The notes beneath the pieces are model-generated. The model worked only from the letters and a program-made list of their open reading frames with translations, had not been told where the DNA came from and searched no databases. A program made the translations under genes and the position numbers. Shown here piece after piece: positions 43,252 through 55,180 of a stretch of DNA of 64,000 bases (positions are counted from its first letter, which is position 1; every line of letters begins with the position of its first letter). This stretch comes from Lolium rigidum. Taxonomy: Eukaryota > Streptophyta > Magnoliopsida > Poales > Poaceae. Location: the NCBI RefSeq assembly GCF_022539505.1, contig NW_025900006.1:205552-269551 (forward strand), in the 5' to 3' direction.

Positions 43252-46200
43252 TTACTTGTTCAGAAAGGCCTTCAAAGAAAACGGTGTGTAAGAATCCTGC
43301 TCCAAGAGTTTCAAATGTCATGCGTGCATCGTAGTCAATTGAAGTGGATATTATTTGTGAAAATATATCAAATGTGTTAACAAAATTAAACCAGGTTAGT
43401 AATAATTGATAGTGCCTACCCTAACTTGCTTGGGAAAAAGGCTTTGATGTTGTTGTTGTTGTTGTTGTTGTTGTAATAATTGATAGTGAGAGAAACAAAC
43501 GCATGATTAGTTACCTTGCCAACTTCCTGCTGCAAGTATTGTCTAACCACAGTAGATTGCTGTATCACTCTCTCCAATGATGAATATGCTGGTAGATTAG
43601 CATTTGCTGTCATTCATCAAGAGAAAAGGATCACAATCAGATCATATGAAGCTATGACACCAGTAACTAAGGAGAGTATCTTACAACATACCGAGAATAG
43701 CCCGATTCAAGCTATCTGCAACATTCTGCCTGTACTCTGGGCTTAGTAGATGGAACATGGGTGACTTCTCAGGCTCTTCGTAAGCTAGAAGGGCCAAAAA
43801 ATCCTGCATAATAAAACAAGGATTTCCATAGTTCTCCATCCATAACATAGTTAAGACACACCAGTCATCACTACATCCCCATATCTGCCATGCTAAAAAA
43901 TGTTATATGTATTTGATTGGTTGAATGGTGCTTCTCTACTTCAACAATATTCAGCCCATGTTCTGTTGATTAAATCTAGCGCCCAATAATGGCGATGATA
44001 TTAATGGGCCACTACTTCATAGTCAGAGCCATGATTAATACTGATTCAGGGCAAATATCGTTCAATTGGATCTGATGTATTTGTTAAACATAATAAAAAC
44101 AGATGATAGTCTAGCAAACTCAATTAAAGCAATCGATATCATTCAGAATACAGAAGACTACAAAACTGGCCAGATTTGAGGTGGCATGGTACCAGTACTG
44201 TTTGTTTTGGTATATCCTTCCGTACCAGCGCATTCATATCTCATGCATCCGTTAATCCAAATTACTCTACTGTATATACTGAAAACGACATTTGTCGTTT
44301 AAGAAAAATGTACCTCTAATTTCTCAACATACTTGGGAATTTTTCCAAATGGTGTCAACATTTTCTTACCAAACTCAACTGCTTCTGTGCTGTCAGTCAA
44401 AAAAATCCAGAATCAAACCATGTAACCCAACTTCCACCGTCCAAAAATAAACTTTGTTAGTTACCATTTTCTGGAACGAACTAGCTCAACGAAGTGCAGA
44501 CTTAAAATATCAAAATGCAAATCCTTATCATTCTCTAGCAAGTTGGGCACCAATTCATCTGTAAGTTTTATGGCCTTCACAGCATCCCCTTCCAACACCG
44601 AATTTAAAATTGCTGAATAAAAAACAGAATACAGCGTTAGGATTGGGGCGCAAATAACCATGCATGGAGACAAATGGGAATTAAAATGGTTGTTCTTTGA
44701 AACTGGCATACTATATATTGTCACGAACTCGTGATACATAAGTTCAGATACATTAAAGATATATTTGAACCACAAAGTTTTCATAGGTTAAGACTGAGAG
44801 TGCACAATATAACTTCATTTGTAATGGCATGCAACAAAAATCACATCCAACCACTAGTCACGTAGACTCCGTAGTATAAATGGCAGTGAACAACAATGGC
44901 ATCTGTATTGGCTACATGTCAATATCCCATTGGTTAAATGAAGAGCAGTTCCATACTTGCATTGACCAGTTGATCTAGCAAGAGCATTTCACTTAACTGA
45001 GTTAGTATTTTTAGTACATATCTTTTCTTATATATGAAAAAAGGCTAGAGTTATGGAAGTTATGCAGACAGCGGGTAGTAGTGAGGAGTAGTTGTGAGTG
45101 TGTATGTGTGTGTAGGCGGGCGGTGAAACCGCGTGTATCAACTATAACATCTTTGCTAAACCTTAATGGAAAAACAGGCAACAGTTGTAGCCGGTTCTTG
45201 AAAAAAAAGGCATCTTTCATGATCTTTAATTAATACAAAAATTGGAATGAAAAGGTTACGAAAGTGGAAAAGTAGTGGCAAAGTGGATCATTTGTAAACC
45301 ATAAGTCCAGAACGGACAGGAAATTTACAGAAATAAAGAGAAGTTATTACGTGTGCAATTTATTTAATAAGTAAAAGAAATACACATCCCTGGACAATGC
45401 TAATGCAAGATTAAGTATTGAGTATTGACCCACAAATAAATACCTTTACGCTTATCCACATCTACAGTATAATCAATAGGTAACTTTAACCCAGTGCTGG
45501 ATAGGAAGGTCTCTGCTGTCTCCTTATAACAGTTGTGCATAAGATAAGACAGCACTATGTCGCGAACATCGTTATCACTGACAGACTGCAGTTGGAAGAA
45601 ATTCCATTGTCAATAGTATTACTATTACTAAATATAAGATGACGGCATAACTATTAACATCAAAATTTTAGAAAGAAAAAAAAATCGAATGCTGGAAGAC
45701 AAATACTACTGCAAACTCACTTCAACGAAAATAGCTGCATTTATTATCCATGCAAACAGCGAGATACTAACAGTGCTCTCTTAACTAGTAGTTTCTGAAT
45801 TCCTATTTATCATGCATATGATATTAATGAAGTACATACCCCCTAGAAGTTAAAAGATATAAGCAAGTCCAAGAAGAAAATGATCTTCAAAATAACTGTT
45901 GATACCGCTGGCATGTTTTATCATCTGTGAAATTACAGATGGCAACCATACATGTTGGAAACAGGGTAAGGACTCAGGACAGATTCTTTCACAGAACCAT
46001 TACCAGTTGAGATACAGGCCCACGGTTTTAGGGAGGATGCAGGCTAGTGGCAAAGGAGGGAAGTGGTAATGAGATGATGTGATTCGACCAAGTAATCGTT
46101 GCATTGCAGTAGATTGGTGGTAGACCGGCGGCAAACACAGGACAGAAATGGTTGGGTTGCACTGCCGCACCAACATCAACAAAGGTTTAGGGTCTGTTTG

Positions 46201-47420
46201 GATTGCAGCCAGCAACTGCCAAACCAATATTTTGGCGTTGACTCGGGATGCGGGCATTAGTTTGGTTGGAAGCCAAGATTACATCTCCCTTCCAATTATT
46301 TGGTCATGCATTCACTTTTTCTCCCGTGGCTTGGCAAGACCACGGCGGCGAAATCGTCCGCCAAATAATTGGCATGCCCACGATTTGGCAGGGCGCGCAT
46401 GGTCATAATCCAAACAGACCCTTAATTTCTGGCCAATAATAGGATCCACGTATAATAAATTGATGGCACGTAGATTCATGGATTCTAGGAAAAGATCAAG
46501 TATACATTTTCTACTGACCGGATAGTGTGCGCAGTAGTACTTACGTTTTGATCATACGGGAACTACTACTTGCAGAGTTACAGTACTTCAATGTCTACTT
46601 CAAAAAACACAAGTGGTTCAAATGTTTCCACTCTGCAGTTCTGTACTCAACTTGTTGAATGCCAAAACTGGATTTCATGACGCATTACCCGAAAAAAATG
46701 AGTCACTGAACACTAAGAAAACTTCCGAGCATGCCACTTATCACCATGATGCAGAGTGCCTCATTAATGAGTGATGTTTCACGTACGACAAATTTGTCCG
46801 ATCTTTGTATGATGCAAAACAGGGTCCGTTGATTGCAAACCTACGGAGCATCCTCACGGCCCGTCGTTGGTTCGTACCAAGATCGGATGGGCTTTTGTCG
46901 TACGCCAAGTAATTTCTCTCATCAATTCCGTTAGATTGCAGGATACCTTATCTACACAGTTCCAATATCTTTTCACTGGAAAGCCACGCAGTTGACAAAG
47001 TCCCACCTAGACTTTTAGCATTACAAGCCACCTTAATCTGGAAGTACCAATCTCTTGTTTTTTTCCTAGTACAACAACCTCATCTAGATAGTTCCAATCT
47101 TCTTTCCTCTCTAAAAGACCTAGCACGAGCAGATCATCCAGTCCGCGCACTCCAATAATCACAGAAACCCACACAAAAATATCTAATAGCCCAACACGAA
47201 GCAATGAGTAGTTGAGTACTCCGCGAATTCGCGCACGAACGGGGGGAAATTCACAGGAGCCATTAATGGAAGCACCAATCCCATCCATCTACTTCGTCCC
47301 CCACCTCCTCCTAGACGGATTCGCTAACCAAACCAACACCAGCAACAAAGCTACACAAGTGGCGGGGGGTATGAGCGTACGTACTACGTTCTCGTAGAGG
47401 CGGGGATCCAGGTCCATCAT
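43252..47420 (-). CDS. LisH-CTLH-CRA protein, RanBPM-related (GID/CTLH complex type)
   Basis: Seven exons on the minus strand: 47420-47385, 45585-45444, 44612-44465, 44389-44314, 43803-43692, 43606-43515 and 43296-43252, totalling 651 nt (216 residues plus stop), with phases that agree at every GT-AG junction. It starts MMDLDPRLYENV. LisH is ~14-47 (VRDIVLSYLMHNCYKETAET), CTLH ~50-107 (LHFDILSLHFVELVRS) and CRA ~103-205 (FLALLAYEEPEKSPMFHLLS, VVRQYLQQEVGK), ending FSLKAFLNK. These three domains form the scaffold of GID/CTLH E3 ubiquitin ligase subunits. The SPRY domain of full-size RanBPM is absent, so it is either a short paralogue or a CRA-type partner. The long first intron (1.8 kb) carries a Tourist MITE; the last carries a SINE. 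No lesion is seen and the gene is probably active. Confidence 0.85.
43415..43473 (+). mobile_element. Au-type SINE, 5'-truncated, with 15-bp TSD
   Basis: CCTACCCTAACTTGCTTGGG, then AAAGGCTTTGATG and (TTG)n, is the 3' end of the Au SINE family. TAATAATTGATAGTG is repeated exactly at 43400-43414 and 43474-43488. It is inserted in the last intron of the CTLH gene, in the opposite orientation. Confidence 0.85.
46190..46421. mobile_element. Tourist-like MITE, 232 bp, TSD TTA
   Basis: The ends GGGTCTGTTTGGATT and inverted GGGTCTGTTTGGATT match over 15 bases. TTA flanks it at 46187-46189 and 46422-46424. No coding capacity. It lies in intron 1 of the CTLH gene. PIF/Harbinger-derived by TIR and TSD type. 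Confidence 0.85.
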
Positions 47421-47520
47421 GGCGGAGGAGAGGAGGTCGGCGCCGGATGCGAGGAGGAGGGCGGCTGACGCTGCCTGCCGCTGGGGGAGCCGGAGATTCC
47501 CCAAGAGAGGATTTTTATTT

Positions 47521-49075
47521 TATTTTTCTTTGTTTCCCCCTCCTTTTGTCTGGATTCTTTTCCAGGTTTACGGCCCGCGCTGACGGCACATGATAGGACT
47601 GCTGACAGTTTTTACTTCTTGGAAAACAAGATCGACTTTTTTTTTGGATTCCAAAATTTGACACGTGGCGGCGAACCTTTTTTTTTTGTCAAGAAACAAA
47701 ATTTGTCGAGCCCTTGAGATGTGAAATCGGACGGATCTGATTATGTCCTTCGCACCGACCAGAGTTCTTATGTCGTCGTGGCGAACGAGCAGATGCCATG
47801 GGATGGCTTAAGTTGGGGCCGAATGGGCGCAAGAGGATTCGGGGGAGGGTTTGCGACTAGGTATGACGAACTTCCGGATGCTTTCCTCAAGAACACAACC
47901 AAATGCCGGTATGCAAGAAGAAAGACAAGAGGAAGAACTCTGCTCTAGATCGCTAGCTTCATTGATCTCAACATGGTTACAGGTTTTCGAGTGTACATAA
48001 GCGTCTCTGGATTGATCCTCTAACCTCTCGTCCGTGCCCGTAATAGGCTATGCCCCCTCTCCTTATATAGGGGAGAGGGTGGCTTACAGAGCAAGAAACC
48101 CTAATGGCATCTTTGACTGGACAAACTACTTTACAAAGCTACTTTAATCATGGATGACGCCGGGTCTTCTTTAATCAGGGACGCTGACGTCCTCCGGCTT
48201 CTTTCAGCGTCACCCCTCTCTTTGGCGCCAGGGCTCCGATTAAAGTCACTTTGCTTAGCTCATCCTTGTCTTCTAGCTCTGAAGAGAATCTTTGACCGGT
48301 CTTGCCGACCTGCCCTCCTTCCGGTATCTTCTTCATCCGGTTCCGGTATACCCCTCTGGGGATACCGGCCTGCCTTTACTTAGTCAAGCTCTTATCTTTG
48401 TGCTCCGGTAAAAATACTAAACCGGTATCTCGGTGGCCCAAACCATCCGGTTTGGCATGCCTTTGGCATACCGGGGGTCATCCCCCCAACATTAGTCCCC
48501 GAAGCTGGTATGGTCTGACGGATTTTATCCTACAGACCATGCCAGGTTCTCATATCATAAGATACCGGTTTAATCATTCCGGCGTTTAACTTGGATCCGA
48601 CACCTTTGCCCGGACTTACGTTTTCTCTCTTCACGTGGTATCTCCCGGCATCTTTTTGTCCGGTATCTTTAGCATTTACTCTTTCCTCGGCGAAGTCGAG
48701 AATTTCTCGGGCCCCGCGCCTGTCAGTGACATGCGCACTGTTAACTGTCGCGCCAGTGTCAGGGGTCACTTCTCTTCGACTTCTGCGTGTGTATTAAATG
48801 TTCCACAGCGGATCCCAATCACTGTTCCGGATCCTTGTGCACCTTCATGTGGCTTTTCGTTTTCTTGTGTGTATCACTGCGCCACGTGGCGGCCCGTGGT
48901 GCGAACCGTCGCGACCCGCGGAGCGAACCGCTGCGGCCCGACGGTTTTCGGCCCACCTTCTCTCTTCCTTTATAAGGCAGAACCGCCCCCTCTTCTTCCT
49001 CTTCTCGCATTCTCCGTTCTTCGCGCACAGTGCCTCTTGCTCTCTGCGCCTCCACCGCTCTTCGTCCGTCGTTCT
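47521..49075. mobile_element. Gypsy-type retroelement fragments
   Basis: 47750-48480 reads in minus sense like the end of a Triticeae gypsy LTR (leader-like CCTATATAAGGAGAGGGGGC near 48060). 48290-49070 is rich in CCGGTATC and has a TATA-like TTTATAAGGC at 48969 in plus sense, as in an LTR promoter. There is no polyprotein. Boundaries and family are uncertain. The left 200 bases (47521-47740), with two T-runs, belong to the promoter side of the CTLH gene. Confidence 0.4.
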
Positions 49076-50047
49076 TGTAGGATAACGTTGCATAGAAAAC
49101 AAAAATTTTCCTACCGCGAACACGCAATCCAAGCCAAGATGCAATCTAGAAGACGGTAGCAACGAGGGGTTTATCGAGTCTCACCCTTGAAGAGATTCCA
49201 AAGCCTACAAGAGGAGGCTCTTGTTGCTGCGGTAGACGTTCACTTGCCGCTTGCAAAAGCGCGTAGAAGATCTTGATCACGATCCTCCGGCGCCACGAAC
49301 GGGCAGCACCTCCGTACTCGGTCACACGTTCGGTTGTTGATGAAGATGACGTCCACCTCCCGTTCCGGCGGGCAGCGGAAGTAGTAGCTCCTCTTGAATC
49401 CGACGAGCACGACGGCGTGGTGTCGGTGGTGGTGGAGAACTCCGGCGGAGCTTCGCTAAAGCACGCGGGAGCTATGGAGGAGAGGGGGCGGCTAGGGTTT
49501 GGGAGGGGGTGGCCGGCCTCTCAAGGGGCGGCCAGGTTGTGGTCTTGGGGTGGCCGGCCCCCTCCCCTTGGCCCCTCATTATATAGGTGGAAGCCCCAAG
49601 TGTTGGACTACAAGTCTCCGAATAAGACCCGAACCCAAAACCTTCCATATGATAGGGAAACCTACCCAAGGTGGGAATCCCACTTGGGGTGGGATTCCCC
49701 CCTTTCATATGGGGGGTGGCCGGCCCCCATAGGGGGAGTCCACTTGGGACTCCTCCCCCACTAGGGTTGGCCGGCCATGGAGGTGGAGTCCCTCCGGGAC
49801 TCCACCTTCCTTGGTGGTTTCTTCCGGACTTTTCTAGAACCTTCTAGAACCTTCCACGTCATTTTAATTCACATAAAATGACATCCTATATATGAATCTT
49901 ATTCTCCGGACCATTCCGGAACTCCTCGTGATGTCCGGGATCTCATCCGGGACTCCGAACAAATATTCGAACTCCATTCCATATTTCAAGTTCTACCATT
50001 TCAACATCCAACTTTAAGTGTGTCACCCTACGGTTCGTGAACTATGC
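49076..50047 (-). mobile_element. Truncated copia LTR, inverted, same family as 33687-35473
   Basis: Plus-strand TGTAGGATAACGTTGCATAG at 49076 is the reverse of the LTR end at 35473, and homology continues through the CCGGCCA-rich zone to GGTTCGTGAACTATGC at 50047. That corresponds to the last ~975 bases of the full LTR. The first ~810 bases are missing because a CACTA terminus begins at 50048. Confidence 0.88.
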
Positions 50048-50394
50048 CACTACAAGAAATCTGCCATAAGTTGACGAAATAAAGGTGTCACTAAAACGTC
50101 ACTAATGGCTACTTGTGACGTTATTGTGACAACTTTCAAAACGTCGAAAGCTGGGAGTCAGCAGTGAGTGCTTAAGACGTTCCACTTGAAAACGTCGTAG
50201 AGCTTTGTGACGTTTTAAAATGTCACTGATCGCATGACGTTCCCAAAACGTCATGGGCACTCGCCCCGAGTCCGGCGTGGCAATCCGACGTGGCAAAATT
50301 GTGACGAATTAGAAACGTCGTTATTTGAATTCAGCCCGGTCCATTCAGCTCCTTATATGGGCTGAGCCCATTAGTTCCGATTATTTTTTCGGCT

Positions 50395-50912
50395 TTGTTG
50401 GGCCTTGGCCCGTAATCGGCCCAATTACCTCGGCCTTTTTAGCTTTTTTTTTTTCAACGGCCTTTTTAGTCGCTTTACTTATCGGGCTCCGGGCCAATTT
50501 CCATTGGGCCGTGGCCTTTTAGGACCCATTACAGCTTTGGGCCGTGGCCTTTTTAGGACCCATTACAGTTTTGGGCCGTGGCCTTTTTAGGACCCATTAC
50601 AGGTTTGGGCCTTGGCCTTTTAGGGTCCATTAAGATTTTGGGCCTAGGCCTTTATAGGGTCCACAGAGGTTTTGGGCCACAGCCTTTTTGGGGTCCATAA
50701 AGATATTGGGCCTTGGCCTTTTTGGGTCCATAAAAGTTATGGGCTTTGGCCTTTTTACGGTCCTGCAAGTTTTTTGGGCTTCGGCCTTTTTTGGCCTTTT
50801 CAACTCCCATTTTTCGAAAATGCAATTAATTATTTGTTGGGCTCTAGCCTTTTAAGAGCCCATATATTTCTAGGCTACTTTGGGCCTTGGCCTTTTAAGA
50901 GCCCACAATAGC
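50395..50912 (+). repeat. Tandem repeat, ~35-60 bp units on TTGGGCC..TGGCCTTTTT
   Basis: At least ten units with the core TTGGGCCGTGGCCTTTTTAG and variants, most followed by a GGACCCATTACAG- or GGTCCATAA-like spacer. It lies between the CACTA subterminal zone and the accessory gene's 3' end. Confidence 0.8.
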
Positions 50913-51047
50913 CCAACAGTGCATATATTAAATTAGGAAATTCAACAGCAAAATATAAAAGACAACATTTCAAATCTGCAAATTTCACAGCAGAGTGACA
51001 GCAGCAAAATGACCAGGTTCACAGATTCACCAACATGCCAAGAAAGT

Positions 51048-51115
51048 TCACAGATTCACAGTAAGAAGTTCACAGATTCACAGTAAGAAGTTCACAGATT
51101 CACAGTAAGAAGTTA
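51048..51115 (+). repeat. Tandem repeat, ~22 bp x 3
   Basis: AGTTCACAGATTCACAGTAAG is repeated three times in a row, next to the 3' end of the CACTA accessory gene. Confidence 0.8.
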
Positions 51116-51186
51116 TTGTCACGCTGCCAGGATATGACCAAGTTCCATGGCGGGACACAAAAAAGGGATACGACCAGCAGCAGGAG

Positions 51187-53791
51187 CTAATTCGCAGATG
51201 CTCCGAAGATGGACATCATGTGAGCAAGCCTCCTATCACTTTCCTCGGTCCGCTTGAGGAGCTCCATGTAGTCCTTGTCACGCTGAGCTTGTGCGGCTTC
51301 ATTTGCCGCTTGCTTCTCCTTCTGGGCAGCGAGCTTCTTCCATGATGGCAGCAAGCCGCCGCTTCATCCGTTCAGCCTTCCTCCCGGGACCTCTTCAGCT
51401 GTGCTTCCGGGTCATGAACATGCGCCGATACGACGAGCTGCGGTGGGCTTGTTGAGCTTGACAGTGGAACTGGGCTGAAGTCCAAGCATTCTTCGGGAAA
51501 GTGTCGTGCTTGGCTTCCTTGCTAAGAACCTTTGCAACAACAACGACCGCAGACCTTGGCGGTGCACCTTCCGGCACAGGAATAGCCATCTCAGCTTCCA
51601 TATCAGCCTGGAGATCCATTTCCAAAAGATTCATCAATTCAGGAAACGCGCGAGTCCAAGAATGGTTCACAAAAGTGAAATGAACAAGTCACTTACTATT
51701 GCAGCTAGAGCTTCCTCGGAGAAACCATCCTTCTTGCCGTGATGGGTCGCCTTAAAGATGTCGATCGCATCTAGCTCTTCACCTCTCGCGCTCCTCCCTC
51801 CGGAAATGATGTTCACCAAGAATCGGAACATAAGCTTGTGGAGACAAGAGAAAGATGCAAAAGGAAATTCCGTAAGAGTGTTCTTACAGCTTGCATACGG
51901 ATGAGCAAGCATAGCTACGAGAGCCGATCTTTTGGCCAAATTTGACCGCAACGACGACTGTCCTTGTTCTTGGTACATGTGTTCTCGTGAAGGGCACAAT
52001 CATGATATTCAGCAATGTGCACACTATAACGATGAGCATCATGTCTACCATGCAAGCACTAATGACCGCAATCGAAGCAAAGAACATACCCCGTGTCTTG
52101 GGGTTACCCACGGAGCGCTTAGAGCTTCCCATTCTTCATCTGAGACATCCTTAACAGGGGACTTGATGCTGACTTCATTTGCCGGTACTTTGTCGAAGTA
52201 GTCCCTTTTCAGGATGTAGCGCCTGTTCTTCGACACTTTCCGCCGTACGTCATAGCAAGCCTTCTGGATGTCTTCCGACTCGTGTCCATGTTGAAATTTG
52301 CCTACAAAGCAAACAAGGGCAAGGACGAGGTTAGTTATCATGAACTATGAACAATCAAGCAAGCACTCCTATCATCTAACAAATGAACTGGTGATGAAGA
52401 AGATTACCCCCATCTTTCCAACGAAGTCGGCCAACAAATTCTCATCCCTCTTGTACAACTTGAAATGCGGAAGGAGCGGCATCTGGCCTCTTGCAAGCAT
52501 TCCACCCTCCGATGCAAACTTGGCAGCAGGCAAAGGCTTCTCAGGACGTTTCAGCCCTGGAGGAATCTCAATGGTAAGCTTGACTCCCATCCCCTTGCAA
52601 ATCCGCTCCAGCCCGGTGCCCTTCCTTTTACGGCCACCTGCAGCAGTGGTTCCACCTGAATAGCATACATACAAAGATCATGTCAGAAAGCAGCACCCAC
52701 AACCAAAAGAGTTTATAAAGATAAACAAAAAAGGCAGTAGATAGTGTGGACAGCTGTCCAACAAAAACTTGCCTTCATCATCCTCGGGATCAAGAAAACC
52801 ATCGGAATCAAAGTGCCGATGGACCATGACATCGATGCGGTAGGACCTCGTGTCCCCGCGAACAGATGCTTGCTTCATCGATCCTTTCATCAATCTGCGG
52901 TGAGCTTCGCGATTGTTGCGGGGCGGAGTATCTTCATTGTTGGTTGCGTACGCTTCACTTGATGTCCTCCTCGGTGACTCTTTTGGAAGGAACTTCAGCA
53001 ACAGGTTCCGGATGCCTCTTTCCCCCTCCCGGAGCATCAGCAAACACTCTAACAGGAGGCATTGAACTTTGTTCCTTTTGCAACCTCTTACTCCTCCTCC
53101 CCGGGCTTGTCTTTCTAACGAAGCCTTTTTCTTTCTACTCTTGGGATCCTTCAATGCCTCGCAAAAATAGCAAAACAAAATGGCATTACATCACAGAGTT
53201 ATAGCAAAACAGAAATAAGAAAACAGATACAAATAATGCCAGCGCTCCAAAGATGATAAGCAGAATGCACCTTCTCAATGTGTTCCCCTATACTCCCTTC
53301 AACCTCCCCATCCTCCTGGTCAACCAATTGGTCATTGCTCGGATGATAATCTGAGCTCTCGCCTTGTGTTATGGCAGATGACTCATCATTTGAAAGTGTG
53401 GAACGACCTCCACCTCGACCACCATGTGACTTCCTAAAAATTGACACTACAACTGGGAGACCCGGGGATTGTAAGACACGGTTGTTCCGCATCATTGTCC
53501 TAGCCCTGTCCTTCTCTATCTCGGTGAGGGGCGCTTCTTTACATGTATGAGAAAAATATGTAACCATTAGATTGATGGTTGAAATGCATAGAAGCAAGCC
53601 AACTCGAACAACTAAGGTAAATTGTTTAATCATAGCAATTTTCAACTTTTAGTTTCATTTAATCCTAGGGTACGTAAATATTCAGACAGAGCCAAAAAAC
53701 CCCAAGCACCCGATTAAAAGCATCAATTAGACACAATGATGTTAGGATGAAGCCGCATACCAGCCAACTGCTTCTTCCCGCTCTTTGCCAT
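51187..53791 (-). pseudogene. CACTA accessory gene (Ptta/En/Spm-type, Transposase_24-like)
   Basis: Minus strand, start ATG 53791 (MAKSGKKQLA), stop TAG 51189-51187. Recognisable exons: 53536-53271 (APLTEIEKDRARTMMRNNR), ~53156-52774 (ending DSDGFLDPEDDEG at an unusual GC splice donor, GAAG|GCAAGT), ~52657-52400 (IEIPPGLKRPEKPLPAAKFA, LADFVGKMG), ~52303-52085 (SEDIQKACYDVRRKVSKN, VPANEVSIKSPVKDVSD), ~51960-51880 (VKFGQKIGSRSYACSSV) and 51830-51187 (LDAIDIFKATHHGKKDGFSE, then DKDYMELLKRTEESDRR). This is the second, DNA-binding gene of CACTA elements, which binds the subterminal repeats and may regulate transposition. One-base losses near 52280 and 52110 break the frame, so I call it a pseudogene. 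Exon edges are estimates. Confidence 0.72.
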
Positions 53792-54139
53792 GCCCGATGT
53801 TGATGGGTTGGATATGTGCCGGCACGAAAAGAATAACAATTAGTGACAAGCAGATACAACATATGGATGCAATTAAAGAACCAAGCAACATAGGTTCATG
53901 TGGATCAACAATCACCTGGTTCACCTTGCTCCTTGAAGTAGGTCGGACCTTGATAGTATTACCTAAGAAGATAACGAGGTTATAATCATTAGACATATCC
54001 CTTAATACAACAATAGACATGTACACGTAAAAAGCTATAGGCATGTACAGATAAACGTGGCTCCCAAACTTTGTTTGGGAGAAGTTTCATCAACACAGGA
54101 TAAAAGGGCAATATAAATGTTCATCGACGAAATATAAAA

Positions 54140-54700
54140 GGGCATGCCTTGGTAAAGATCTCGTACCAAGCAAGATCCGCAGCAGGTAATCATATTATGT
54201 ACTAGTTGCAGCAAGAAAGATCCGTAGCAGCCTAATCATATATGGACTGCAGTAAACTAGATGTACAATCTACAGAGCCCAAGCCAAGTAAAATCCCCCA
54301 ACAATCATGGACTGGTTGCAGCGAGACCCACGCGAGGCAAGATCCGCATCACTAATTGATTGGTTGGATACAGCAAGCAAGATCGGCAGCAGGTAATCAT
54401 ATAGGGACCGCAGTAAACCGGATCTAAATTCTACGAGCTCGAGCCAAGCAAGATCCGCAGCAATCATCGATTGGTTGCAGCAAGACACATGCCAATCAAG
54501 ATCCGAAGCAAACATGGACTGCTTGCATATAGCAAGCAAGATCGGCAGCAGGTAATCATATAGGTACTGCAGAAAACCAAATCTAAAATCTACAGAGCCT
54601 GAGCCAGGCAAGATCCGCAGCAATCATCGACTGGTTGCTGCAAGAACATGCCAAGCAAGATCCGAAGCAACCATGGACTCGGTTGCGGCAAGAACCATGA
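54140..54700 (+). repeat. Imperfect tandem repeat, ~100-180 bp, in CACTA 5' region
   Basis: AAGCAAGATCCGCAGC-like and CATCGACTGGTTGCAGCAAG-like phrases alternate at least five times, together with GGTAATCATATAGG. It lies just upstream of the accessory gene on the minus strand. Confidence 0.65.
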
Positions 54701-55180
54701 CAGAGCCGAGCAACCCTAACCCCGGACAAGCCAAGGAAAGAAGCCATGCCACGAAATCCCTAACCCTAACCATGCCATGCCAAGCAAACCGTAACCCTAG
54801 CCATGGCCGACGAAACCCTAAGCAGTGCCAAGAAAAGGCCATAGAAGTGGGGGCGAGGGGTCGGGTTGAGGAGGGAACTCGCCCGAAGATCTTGTGGCGA
54901 GCGTCTACGCACGCGCGGCCGTCGTCGGCGGGTAGCTCTCCGCTCGTCCGCTCGTCGGAGCGCCGCTCGTCTGGTGGCCGTCGGCGGGTGGGGATGAGCG
55001 GAGTGGGAGGGGAATTGGGGTTCGCATCGCACCGGAGTGGGAGGGGAATTGGGGAATTGAGGGAGCTCGTACGGGATTTGACTGAAATGTCCCTCCTTTC
55101 CAGCCTTAGGTTAGTGGCGTTTCGGACATTTGCCCTCCTTTCCAGCTTAGGTTAGTGGCGGGCGGATTCAAAACATTTCG

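Larger units (their letters stand above)
50048..55180 (-). mobile_element. CACTA transposon, one end plus accessory gene
   Basis: CACTACAAGAAATCTG at 50048 is the canonical CACTA terminus. The next 280 bases hold short subterminal motifs AAAACGTC/GACGTT in both orientations (for example near 50095, 50140, 50210 and 50250). Inside are tandem repeats and a spliced accessory gene on the minus strand. The TNP2-type transposase is missing, and no second terminus (..TTCTTGTAGTG) is found before the satellite at 55653, so the right edge given is a guess. Confidence 0.7.

Noticed and set aside
47289..47504. Upstream in-frame extension of the CTLH protein (GNLRLPQRQ...)
   Set aside because: It begins with TTG, not ATG; the first in-frame ATG is at 47420 and the homologous N-terminus starts there.
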